A stretch of DNA of 6,990 nt from Candidatus Latescibacterota bacterium (GTDB taxonomy: Bacteria > Latescibacterota > Latescibacteria > Latescibacterales > Latescibacteraceae). Below the pieces are notes generated by a model. It ran no database searches. It was not told where the DNA came from and was given only the letters and a program-made list of their open reading frames with translations. This document shows, piece by piece, positions 1 to 6,572 of the stretch. Every line of letters begins with the position of its first letter. Within the stretch, counting starts at the first letter, position 1. A program made the position numbers and the translations under genes. The DNA lies in the NCBI GenBank assembly GCA_018656855.1, contig JABHYP010000429.1:1-6990 (forward strand). The letters are read 5' to 3'.

Positions 1-206
1 AAAACACACCCCATTATAAACCTGCTTTAAAATAATCCTTATCAGTAAAGCGGCTTAATGTTCCATATTTAAAGGGATAGCTGCTCAAGCTGCTCAGGTC
101 TCTCCGGTTTCGAATTTAACTTCAAGTTTGCAGTCTTCATTGTATTACACTGTTGCTACATCATAGACTCAGCAATTTCTTCAGAAAAACCTATAAAAAG
201 TTCAGG
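1..206. other. Spacer downstream of the DUF2723 gene
   Basis: No gene is recognisable in this edge segment. It follows the TGA stop of the minus-strand DUF2723 gene. It contains a 9-bp tandem duplication (79-96) and a weak 5-bp inverted repeat, TTGCT at 153-157 and AGCAA at 171-175, with a 13-nt loop. Neither is followed by a T-run on the minus strand, so no intrinsic terminator can be called. The segment could hold the regulatory or terminal part of a neighbour outside the window. Confidence 0.5.
79..96. repeat. 9-bp perfect tandem duplication
   Basis: AGCTGCTCA occurs twice back to back, at 79-87 and 88-96, with no mismatch. It lies in non-coding DNA about 110 bp past the stop of the DUF2723 gene. 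It may be a slippage product or a pair of direct binding half-sites; the sequence alone does not decide. Confidence 0.7.
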
Positions 207-3050
207 TCAATTTTGTGTCGTATCAGGAACTATAGATTCCAGAATCTGATTAAGAATTTCCCGTGTCTCAATAGCGTCTTTATCGCCAGGGGCAAGCTGT
301 AATATCCTGTTCACCACTTCGAGCGACTGAGAATATTCGCCTATGCTGTAAAGGGCGGCGGAATACGGTTTTAAGACATCGATGTTGCCTGGATTTTTCT
401 CGATAAGTTCCTCTAAGAACCGTTTCGCCTGGGTATCGAGTTCGTCCCGGATAAGCAAAGTGCCGAACTCTAATTGTGACTGGAAATCATGGAGTTTTTC
501 CCATTCATCTTCCAACAGCGTGTTCAACTTCTCATTTTTATTAATAGCGGCTAAATGTTGATATATAAAAATTCTATTGTATATGTCGTTTTTATATTCC
601 CTCGAGGTCATTTCCCACTCAAGAAATTCATATAGAACATCATTTATTTTTGACTGGGCGAGTATCTGGTAAAGAATAATTCTCTTATCAAAATCATTCG
701 GGGTTTTTTTCAAAGCGCCCCAGGCGGAACGAATAGTGTTTTCTCTATCACCTGAAAGAGTATATAGCTCGCAAAGCTGTGCAAAACCAATGAAATAATT
801 TGTCACAAGCTTGATTGAGTTCGGCGGCAGATAAATTGTGGGATCATCAAGGTACCGGTACTGGTATTTCTCGAAAACATTTTCGTGCATAACAGGCAGG
901 TTTACATGCTGTTCGGGAGTGAGTGCCTTTTCCGGCATAAGCCTGTATACCATACCTTCCATTGCAAGGTAATCTGAAAGGCCGATCTTGTTTTCCAGTG
1001 CGACGGTAACAGCGAAATAAACGGGACGTTCCCAGTTGACCCACTCCACTGTTTTGAAAACCATTATATCCTGAACACGGAGCATGCCGAGAGTTTCTCC
1101 GCTTCCAAGACTGAATACTTGTGCGGGAACTTTCCATTTTATTCCGGCAATGGACACATCCTGACCCTCTTCCGGCCAGAGCCTCATTGCCAGATCTTTT
1201 TCTTCCCTGCCGCACAGAGTATTTTCAATAAAATCATCCGTATACTCTATGGGAAGTGTCGCGCCGGATTGTGTTAAACCGTCTCTGGTATGACGTTTAA
1301 GGATGGGAGCGGTCTCATATTTCAACTGAAGGATATACCAGTCGGTATTCAGGAGACTGAGATTGACCAGCCGTACATCTTTTCTTATGCCGGAGACTTC
1401 CTGAAGATACCAGATCGGAAAAGTGTCGTTGTCGCCGTTCGAAAAGAGAATGGCGTTTGGTTCGCATGAAGCCAGGATATTATATCCGTAGTCCCATGCT
1501 ATCCAGTCGTACGTTCTGTCATGAGCTTGGTAGTTGTTAAAATCCGGGTCTAAATGATGCGAGAAGACAGTGCCCGGCGGTAGTGTTCCGAAGATGATAA
1601 ACAGCGAAACGGTAGCAGGAAGCAACAGACGTGATTTGTTTTTTGACTTCAGCCAGTCGTTAATATCAGTGATCAAACCCCATATGCCCATACCAATCCA
1701 GTACATGATGATATAATATGACCCGAGAAAAAAGTACGGTCTCTCTCTTACCTGGGGATTTTGCATATTAAGGTAAAGAGCGAGGCCTATTGAGGAAGCC
1801 GTGAAAAACAGTAAGAGTGCGACAAAACTTCTCCAGTCCTCTCTTCCGTGCGTATATAAACCGTACAGTAAAACTGATAAGAGAAGCACCGATAGATATA
1901 CGGTTTTAACAATATTTGTCGGTTGGGGAGAGTCGGGAGAACGGTCATTTGTAAACGTTACTTCTACCGTGGGCCCCCAGATAGGAAACTGCTGAATTAA
2001 ATAGCGCAAATACATGAAGCCGAATTGAAACGAAGCTGATGCATTTCTGGTGAACATTCCGGTATACATGTTGCCCTGACCGTACTGGTCACGACTCATA
2101 TAGAGCTTGTAGCGTTTCCAATTGTCAGGATTGTTCTCGTTTATAGCAGGTTTTTTGGCGGCGCGCACCATAACGGTCGGATAAACGGAAAAGCCGATGA
2201 TATAAAGTGAGCCGCACAGAATCATCCCGAGCAGCGTTATTTTCCAGACTTCACTTCCAGTCCGGTACATCCTGTAGAGGATAAAAGGCGCTAAAAACGC
2301 AAAAGAGGCCATGAGTAAATACTGTACTCCAAGCCCTGCATACCATTTTATAAAAACGGCTGCGACCATGATGATACCAAGATACAGCCATAGTTTTGCA
2401 TGTAAAAACCATTCTGGTTTTGCAAAAAACACAATGAAGAAAACGGTGGGGGCAATCAGGAGCACCGAGAGATGTACACCGTTTCCGAGCCCAATAATAT
2501 AGGCGGCACAGAACAGATACCTGACAGCAGAGGGATCATCCTTACGTTCTTCCCAGCGAAGAGTGAGCCACAGAGCAATCATTGACATGAACAGGCTTGG
2601 CATGTACGTTTCTGTTTCCACGGCGTTCGTCCAGAATTCATCGCTGAATGCAACCATGAAAGCTGTTATTGCCGCACAAAACATGGTAATCGCCTGTTCG
2701 AGCCTGCTGTCGGTGGGGGGTCTTAATTTGCGGATAAGCTTTGTCATAATAAGATAGGTCAGCATTGCTGTCAGAGCGCCGAGAATTACACCGATCATGT
2801 TCACCCTGTATGCTATTTCGCTTATTCCGTTCCCGCGAAAATCATAAAAGGGAATAAGCGTCATCACACGTCCGATCAGCGAAAGAAACGGTGATCCCGG
2901 CGGGTGGGGAATACCCATGATATATGAACAGGTAATGAATTCGCCGCAGTCCCAGAAAGAAATTGTGGGTGCAACAGTCATCAGAAATATTATGAAAGTA
3001 ATAAAAAATATCGAAACAGCGATTATTGTATTGATTTTTCGTGTGGTCAA
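207..3050 (-). CDS. DUF2723 (GT117-type) polytopic membrane glycosyltransferase with C-terminal TPR-like tail
   Basis: This 947-residue protein is probably a membrane glycosyltransferase using a lipid-linked sugar. The family includes human TMEM260, a protein O-mannosyltransferase; the bacterial acceptor is unknown. Residues 8-30 form the first membrane helix, followed at 31-38 by SFWDCGEF and at 49-54 by HPPGSP, the DUF2723 signature loop with acidic D34 and E37. A second acidic loop, ETE, is at 145-147. Around a dozen hydrophobic segments reach to about residue 490. NPQVRERPYFF (431-441), SNGDNDTFPIWYLQEV (536-551), NLSLLNTDWYI (563-573) and YLAMEGMVYRLMP (694-706) match what I recall of bacterial full-length members. 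Residues 755-940 are helical with TPR-like spacing, clearest at 875-925. The start is TTG at 3050, supported by GGAG at 3057-3060 with a 6-nt spacer; the next in-frame Met lies inside helix 1. Family assignment is firm, the reaction is inferred. Confidence 0.92.
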   Translation of the reverse strand: MTTRKINTIIAVSIFFITFIIFLMTVAPTISFWDCGEFITCSYIMGIPHPPGSPFLSLIGRVMTLIPFYDFRGNGISEIAYRVNMIGVILGALTAMLTYLIMTKLIRKLRPPTDSRLEQAITMFCAAITAFMVAFSDEFWTNAVETETYMPSLFMSMIALWLTLRWEERKDDPSAVRYLFCAAYIIGLGNGVHLSVLLIAPTVFFIVFFAKPEWFLHAKLWLYLGIIMVAAVFIKWYAGLGVQYLLMASFAFLAPFILYRMYRTGSEVWKITLLGMILCGSLYIIGFSVYPTVMVRAAKKPAINENNPDNWKRYKLYMSRDQYGQGNMYTGMFTRNASASFQFGFMYLRYLIQQFPIWGPTVEVTFTNDRSPDSPQPTNIVKTVYLSVLLLSVLLYGLYTHGREDWRSFVALLLFFTASSIGLALYLNMQNPQVRERPYFFLGSYYIIMYWIGMGIWGLITDINDWLKSKNKSRLLLPATVSLFIIFGTLPPGTVFSHHLDPDFNNYQAHDRTYDWIAWDYGYNILASCEPNAILFSNGDNDTFPIWYLQEVSGIRKDVRLVNLSLLNTDWYILQLKYETAPILKRHTRDGLTQSGATLPIEYTDDFIENTLCGREEKDLAMRLWPEEGQDVSIAGIKWKVPAQVFSLGSGETLGMLRVQDIMVFKTVEWVNWERPVYFAVTVALENKIGLSDYLAMEGMVYRLMPEKALTPEQHVNLPVMHENVFEKYQYRYLDDPTIYLPPNSIKLVTNYFIGFAQLCELYTLSGDRENTIRSAWGALKKTPNDFDKRIILYQILAQSKINDVLYEFLEWEMTSREYKNDIYNRIFIYQHLAAINKNEKLNTLLEDEWEKLHDFQSQLEFGTLLIRDELDTQAKRFLEELIEKNPGNIDVLKPYSAALYSIGEYSQSLEVVNRILQLAPGDKDAIETREILNQILESIVPDTTQN

Positions 3051-3056
3051 AATATT

Positions 3057-3060
3057 CTCC
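3057..3060 (-). promoter_or_regulatory. Ribosome binding site deciding a TTG start
   Basis: On the minus strand GGAG is followed by six bases and then TTG. No ATG or GTG in the same frame lies between this site and the first membrane helix, so the site fixes the TTG start of the DUF2723 gene. Confidence 0.75.
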
Positions 3061-3129
3061 AGGAGGGTAATAATTTTGAAACTTAATCTTTTCCGGCAAT
3101 GAAAATAAAGTTACTTAGGAGCTTGTAAT

Positions 3130-3135
3130 ATTATA
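3130..3135 (-). promoter_or_regulatory. Candidate -10 box for the DUF2723 gene
   Basis: The minus strand reads TATAAT here, an exact sigma-70-type -10 match, 80 bp upstream of the TTG start. No good -35 hexamer is found 15-18 bp upstream; the region is instead occupied by an inverted repeat. That is consistent with a regulated or activator-dependent promoter, or with a chance match in AT-rich DNA. Confidence 0.4.
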
Positions 3136-3147
3136 CACTCTATCTCG

Positions 3148-3165
3148 GATAAAGTTTCCTTTATC
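3148..3165. promoter_or_regulatory. Perfect 7-bp inverted repeat, operator-like
   Basis: GATAAAG (3148-3154) and CTTTATC (3159-3165) are exact reverse complements separated by TTTC. The element sits 12 bp upstream of the minus-strand TATAAT box and covers the place where a -35 hexamer would lie. That position suits a dimeric transcription factor site. It could also fold as an RNA hairpin if transcription starts further upstream, but no T-run follows it on either strand. Confidence 0.45.
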
Positions 3166-3410
3166 TCTAAAATATGATCTGTAAATATATACATAGCGGT
3201 TGAACAGGGGCAAGCTTATTATTCAATGGCAAACATAGTTTTTTTATCATTATCAATTTAAAACGCAATATCATATAACCTCATCCCTCTTAATAATGAC
3301 AGTGAACGGGGTGTGGCTTTTTATCCTCTATCTAATAGTAGAAAGTTGATGAAGGGTGAGATAGTTGTAACTAATAGCATGTCGCGATGCAGACATCGAG
3401 GAATTATTGG

Positions 3411-4580
3411 TTATATCAAAAGCTTCGGAAGAAGCCGTAAAAGTCCGGGTTCTTTTAGTAGTGCTGACCTGAGAACTTTTATCGGTGTGCGTTTCTCCAC
3501 AGGCGTTTCGAGGATTTTATGTGCTATTTCATTAAGGCGGTTATCCGATAAGGTTATTATACTTTCTTTTATACGGTAAAATCTGCGGTTCATTTTACCG
3601 AAACGGTCATCGCAGCGTTTCCTATATATTCTAAGGCGCTTTTCTTCTGCACCGCCTTTACTCAAAACCTCTGCCGCAGTTTCACCGGCAAACTGTCCGG
3701 CAATCATACCGTTGATAATTCCCCCTCCCGTTATCGGATTAGCCATTTGTGCTGAATCTCCGCATACCATGACACCATCGGCATAAATTTTCTCTATTCC
3801 GCCGGTACATGGAATCCCGCCGATTGTCCTCGAAACGATTGAAGTCTCCGGGAAGTAGTGTTCCCGGAACTCCTCCAGGCGCTGGACGGGGGTTTTTTGT
3901 TTTGCAAAATTGCCTGAAATCCCCAGCCCGACATTCGCAATTTTCCGGCCTTTCGGAAATACCCAGGCATATCCTTCTGGAGCGAATTTGCTCGAGTAGT
4001 AAAGTGAAAACGCATGTTGATCAATATCGATATTTGCAAGAGTCATCTGTGCGCAGGTTTCCATATCATCGAGCCCCACTCTAGTTTTTAATCCCGCCCA
4101 CCGGGCAACACGGGATTCGACTCCATCGGCTGCAATTACCACTCGCGCCCTGACATCCCACTCTTTTTCATCGCTTCTCAGTGTTACAGTACGTAATCCC
4201 TCTGTATACTCTGTCATCGCAACAGCTTCAATTCCGGTCATAACCCGGGCTCCATTAAGAGCCGCTTCATGTGCTATCATTCTATCAAAAACAGAACGTT
4301 CCAGGATAAGACCGCTGTCAAGGCCGGAAAGCATTTTAACTTTGCTGCCGTCCGGGGCAACGAGATAGTAGCTGTTGATTTCCGCACTAATCCATTTCGG
4401 GTCCGGTTGAAAGAACTGTGACAGACCTTTCACATCCACACCCTCTGCACACCGGACAGGGATTCCGATATCGGGGTCCCTTTCAACGAGAAGCACGCTG
4501 AGATCAAGCTTTGCAGCGGTCAGAGCCGCCATCGAACCGGCCGGGCCGCCGCCAATAGCAACCATGTCGAAATGTTTCAT
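3411..4580 (-). CDS. Geranylgeranyl reductase family FAD-dependent oxidoreductase
   Basis: This 389-residue flavoprotein belongs to the geranylgeranyl reductase family, which saturates isoprenoid double bonds in (bacterio)chlorophyll side chains, archaeal ether lipids or quinone tails. The N-terminal FAD-binding Rossmann fold shows GGGPAG at 10-15 and the strand-end acid E33. RCAEGV at 43-48 holds the family's conserved cysteine (C44). ADGVESRVAR (151-160) is the central DG motif, YAWVFPKG (204-211) is a strong family signature, and GDSAQMANPITGGG (274-287) is the second FAD-contact motif. Length is normal for the family, with no signal peptide or membrane segment, so it is probably cytosolic or membrane-associated. 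The ATG start has GGGAG at 4590-4594 with a 9-nt spacer. No photosynthesis or lipid gene adjoins it, so the substrate is open. Family is firm, substrate is not. Confidence 0.9.
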   Translation of the reverse strand: MKHFDMVAIGGGPAGSMAALTAAKLDLSVLLVERDPDIGIPVRCAEGVDVKGLSQFFQPDPKWISAEINSYYLVAPDGSKVKMLSGLDSGLILERSVFDRMIAHEAALNGARVMTGIEAVAMTEYTEGLRTVTLRSDEKEWDVRARVVIAADGVESRVARWAGLKTRVGLDDMETCAQMTLANIDIDQHAFSLYYSSKFAPEGYAWVFPKGRKIANVGLGISGNFAKQKTPVQRLEEFREHYFPETSIVSRTIGGIPCTGGIEKIYADGVMVCGDSAQMANPITGGGIINGMIAGQFAGETAAEVLSKGGAEEKRLRIYRKRCDDRFGKMNRRFYRIKESIITLSDNRLNEIAHKILETPVEKRTPIKVLRSALLKEPGLLRLLPKLLI

Positions 4581-4589
4581 ACGTTTGGG

Positions 4590-4594
4590 CTCCC
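4590..4594 (-). promoter_or_regulatory. Ribosome binding site of the reductase gene
   Basis: The minus strand carries GGGAG nine bases before the ATG at 4580. It supports the start that places the GGGPAG nucleotide-binding motif at residues 10-15, where this family normally has it. Confidence 0.65.
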
Positions 4595-4620
4595 GAATTT
4601 GAATTCAATTTTTGAATATA

Positions 4621-4655
4621 AAGTTTGAGGTTAAAAGTTAAAAGTTTAAAGTTGT
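4621..4655. repeat. Five tandem heptamers of AAGTTWA type
   Basis: The stretch divides in register into AAGTTTG, AGGTTAA, AAGTTAA, AAGTTTA and AAGTTGT, which is five 7-bp units with one to three differences each from AAGTTWA. It begins 41 bp upstream of the reductase ATG and directly abuts a possible minus-strand -10 (TATATT, 4615-4620), so any -35 element would lie inside the repeats. The unit count could vary between strains. Confidence 0.6.
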
Positions 4656-4710
4656 GCATCAAACGAAAAAATGATGTAAGAAATAAAAAATAATTTGCAA
4701 AACGTTTTTT

Positions 4711-4730
4711 CCACAGATAAACATAGATAG
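4711..4730. repeat. Degenerate copy of the CACAGATGAA-type decamer repeat
   Basis: From 4712 the plus strand reads CACAGATAAA then CATAGATAG, two decamer-phase units that resemble the better-preserved units at 4969-4995 in the same orientation. The copy is decayed, and taken alone it would be unremarkable. Confidence 0.45.
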
Positions 4731-4850
4731 CCCGATTAATTCATAAATTTTTTACAGAAAAAAATAAATAAAAGATTAACAATCCGTTAAACCGTATTAT
4801 GTAAAAAATAATAACTGACCGCGATGACGCAAATCAGCCTGGTTTTCGCT

Positions 4851-4878
4851 GTAGGGGTTTGATTCATCAAACCCTTAC
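4851..4878. repeat. 28-bp near-perfect palindrome
   Basis: The arms GTAGGGGTTTGAT (4851-4863) and ATCAAACCCTTAC (4866-4878) are reverse complements over 13 positions with one G-T wobble, around a 2-nt centre. As RNA they would fold into a 12-bp stem with a TTCA tetraloop. No T-run follows on either strand. The GTAGGGG...CCCYTAC outline resembles palindromic intergenic repeats I recall from environmental bacterial genomes, so it is more likely a REP- or MITE-like element than a terminator. Confidence 0.75.
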
Positions 4879-4967
4879 GATTGGTGGTAATTTCATTTTC
4901 CCTATACGATAATAATTAAATTCGTGAATAATCCGGGATAGATCAATTTTTAAAAAATTATTTTCAG

Positions 4968-4995
4968 CCACAGATGAACACAGATGAACACGGAT
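4968..4995. repeat. Tandem decamer repeat CACAGATGAA
   Basis: CACAGATGAA occurs twice in perfect tandem (4969-4978 and 4979-4988), followed by a diverged third unit starting CACGGAT (4989-4995). The same type of sequence appears decayed at 4711-4730. From memory, similar strings recur in spacers of many environmental bacterial genomes with no known function. The array has no unique spacers, so it is not a CRISPR. Confidence 0.7.
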
Positions 4996-5070
4996 AATTT
5001 AAATAATTATCAACATTTTTTCAACTTTCCGTGCTTAGCAGGAAATAAGGTTTTTTTCTAATCATTCAGG

Positions 5071-6252
5071 TTAAAAAACGTTGTCCGGCAGTTCCCCCTT
5101 TTTTTCAAACTCCACCGTAGTCTCGAACCGAGTCTCGCCGCCTTTAATAATTTTTATTAGAAGTTTCCTGTCGGAGCTTATGTCGAACCGAGAAAAAGTC
5201 GTTTGCTGCGAAACACGGTCGAGATTAACTTTAACCTCGCGAACGTTTTTCGTTATGACAGCAAGCATATCGCCGGTCAGGCTTGCCCGCACCCGTGCGA
5301 AATTGTCCGTGTTGGCCGGAGTGATATCGAGCCAGAAAAAACTCTTGTCCTCGTCGGTGACTATATTCAGATCAGGATAGAATCTGGTATCGACACCGAA
5401 TCCCGCTTCGCACACATTCTGATAATAGATGAGCCGGTCACAAACCCATTCCGCTGTAAAATTTGTTGGACAGTGAGCAGCGTTGTGGAGCCAATGCACA
5501 TCCGGCTGAAAACGGTTGTATTTCTTAACAGTATTTACAAGGAGTTCAGACTGTTCGGGCGGCACCCACGTGTCGTTGGTTCCATGCCAGAGTATCAGAG
5601 GGACATACGCAAGATTCTGCGCAAAGGAGATTGAGGAGCGTCGCCAGTAATCGAATTCTGTACTCCCGGAGTATGGGCCGCACTCAAGTTCGAGATTATG
5701 CTTAAGGCGCGGGATAGCAGTTTCGCTCCACAGTTTCAAATCGGATATGCCCTGGCCCGATACCGCCGCGGCAAAAATATCAGGGTATTTCGCCGCCATT
5801 ACCTGAGAAAGCATGCCGCCCATAGAGCGTCCAACAATATATATTCTGGAAATGTCAACGCCGTATTTTTGCTTCATATAGTTTATGGCATCCATAATGT
5901 CATGCTGGGCTTCGAGTGATGCCAGCGATGTTTTGCCGTCGGTTTTATGACCGTGCAGTTCAGGGCATACAAGGAGCCAGCCCCTCTTGTCGCACTCGGG
6001 ATAATAACCCTGAGTTTTTGCGGTGTGACGTGTGCCGCCCATATAGTGTGCCACGACAAGAAGCGGATTTTTCTCCCTTGTCTTGCAGGTTTCGGGAATG
6101 TATGCCATTGCTTTTTGTTCTGTTCTGTCATATGAATTTTGAAAGGCGATCTCGATCTCCTCCGCCTCGCAAACAATCACCATGAAACTAATAAACAACG
6201 TAAGTAAAATGGAGAATACATTCCGGTAACTTGAATTTACATCCTGCCGCAT
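5071..6252 (-). CDS. Exported alpha/beta-hydrolase (prolyl oligopeptidase / esterase type) with C-terminal beta domain
   Basis: This 393-residue serine hydrolase is probably periplasmic or secreted and cleaves ester or peptide bonds in an unidentified substrate. Residues 11-30 form a hydrophobic signal peptide with likely cleavage near A30. The hydrolase core spans about 35-285: VVAHYMGG (66-73) is the likely oxyanion loop, GRSMGG (141-146) is the nucleophile elbow with S143, WHGTNDTWVP (222-231) supplies acid D227, and HNAAHCP (256-262) supplies the catalytic His, probably H260. Residues 290-380 look like a small all-beta domain, as in prolyl-oligopeptidase-family hydrolases of planctomycetes and candidate phyla. 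Eight cysteines are present, seven of them after the signal peptide, so disulfides are possible. The ATG at 6252 has AAAGGAG at 6259-6265, spacer 6 nt. C28 does not fit a normal lipobox (VIVC), so a lipoprotein is unlikely. The fold and triad are clear; the substrate is unknown. Confidence 0.88.
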   Translation of the reverse strand: MRQDVNSSYRNVFSILLTLFISFMVIVCEAEEIEIAFQNSYDRTEQKAMAYIPETCKTREKNPLLVVAHYMGGTRHTAKTQGYYPECDKRGWLLVCPELHGHKTDGKTSLASLEAQHDIMDAINYMKQKYGVDISRIYIVGRSMGGMLSQVMAAKYPDIFAAAVSGQGISDLKLWSETAIPRLKHNLELECGPYSGSTEFDYWRRSSISFAQNLAYVPLILWHGTNDTWVPPEQSELLVNTVKKYNRFQPDVHWLHNAAHCPTNFTAEWVCDRLIYYQNVCEAGFGVDTRFYPDLNIVTDEDKSFFWLDITPANTDNFARVRASLTGDMLAVITKNVREVKVNLDRVSQQTTFSRFDISSDRKLLIKIIKGGETRFETTVEFEKKGELPDNVF

Positions 6253-6258
6253 ACGGCA

Positions 6259-6265
6259 CTCCTTT
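6259..6265 (-). promoter_or_regulatory. Strong ribosome binding site of the hydrolase gene
   Basis: The minus strand carries AAAGGAG six bases before the ATG at 6252, a near-ideal Shine-Dalgarno sequence. Part of it (GAAAG on the minus strand, 6262-6266) can pair with CTTTC (6272-6276) across a 5-nt loop, which could partly mask the site in the mRNA. Confidence 0.75.
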
Positions 6266-6326
6266 CGTGAGGAAAGTAGTAAAAAATTATCTTTGCTTTC
6301 TCATAATATATATTAATTCCAGTAAT

Positions 6327-6353
6327 ATTATAAGGTTTAAAAAGGTCTGTCAG
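6327..6353 (-). promoter_or_regulatory. Candidate promoter of the hydrolase gene
   Basis: On the minus strand CTGACA (6348-6353, five of six matches to TTGACA) precedes TATAAT (6327-6332) with a 15-bp gap, slightly shorter than the usual 16-18 bp. The predicted start point is roughly 70 bp upstream of the ATG. AT-rich surroundings make chance matches to the -10 likely, so this stays tentative. Confidence 0.4.
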
Positions 6354-6572
6354 AAATCTGATAAAGCTAAAATTAAACAGTTCTTGTTTACCTTACAATA
6401 GAGCTTTCATTAGCTGTAGAAAATAACTGTAGAATTTTTCGGGGCATACTATGGTTTATAGCTAAAATAGCAGTTGGGTTTACATAATACTTATTATCTA
6501 CATTAATTATTTTAACTTACTTATTGATACACTACAACTTAAGTTTATTATTAATAATAAATATGTAATAAA

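Larger units (their letters stand above)
3051..3410. other. 360-bp spacer between the DUF2723 and reductase genes
   Basis: No gene is seen. The part next to the DUF2723 start holds its ribosome binding site, a TATAAT box (3130-3135) and an inverted repeat (3148-3165). A short hairpin, CGATG (3385-3389) / CATCG (3394-3398) with a 4-nt loop, lies 13 bp past the stop of the reductase gene, but no T-run follows it on the minus strand. The rest is AT-rich with no structure I can support. The length suggests the two genes are transcribed separately. Confidence 0.55.
4581..5070. other. 490-bp repeat-rich spacer between the hydrolase and reductase genes
   Basis: No gene is seen. Reading from the reductase start, the segment holds a 10-bp palindrome, TTGAATTCAA (4599-4608), a possible minus-strand -10 TATATT (4615-4620), five tandem heptamers (4621-4655), a first decamer-repeat copy (4711-4730), a 28-bp palindrome (4851-4878), a second decamer island (4968-4995), and AT-only inverted repeats at 4945-4959 and 4993-5011. 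The 4993-5011 hairpin is the best candidate for ending hydrolase transcription but lacks a following T-run, so it is not called a terminator. Confidence 0.6.

Noticed and set aside
847..1215. 122-codon minus-strand frame overlapping the DUF2723 gene
   Set aside because: It overlaps the conserved soluble part of the DUF2723 protein in another frame and is rich in Arg, Gly and Cys, as out-of-frame translations often are.
2842..3099. 85-codon minus-strand frame across the start of the DUF2723 gene
   Set aside because: It overlaps the signature WDCGEF/HPPGSP region in another frame and has no domain of its own. The TTG start with its ribosome binding site explains the region better.
3383..3400. 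Terminator hairpin after the reductase gene
   Set aside because: The stem is only 5 bp with a 4-nt loop, and the minus-strand sequence after it is not T-rich.
3313..3579. 88-codon plus-strand frame covering the end of the reductase gene
   Set aside because: It is mostly antisense to the reductase C-terminus, has no supported start, and shows no domain.
4851..4878. Intrinsic terminator
   Set aside because: The stem is strong, but no T-run follows on either strand, and it lies about 190 bp past the hydrolase stop.
4968..4995. CRISPR-like repeats
   Set aside because: The units are 10 bp, directly adjacent, degenerate and without spacers, and no cas gene is present.
5203..5634. 143-codon plus-strand reading frame inside the hydrolase gene
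   Set aside because: It lies wholly antisense to a gene with clear catalytic motifs, has no recognisable domain, and is of the length expected by chance opposite a coding region.
6166..6174. Lipoprotein signal (lipobox) at C28 of the hydrolase
   Set aside because: The residues before the cysteine are VIV; the small residue (Gly, Ala or Ser) normally required at -1 is missing. An ordinary signal peptide fits better.
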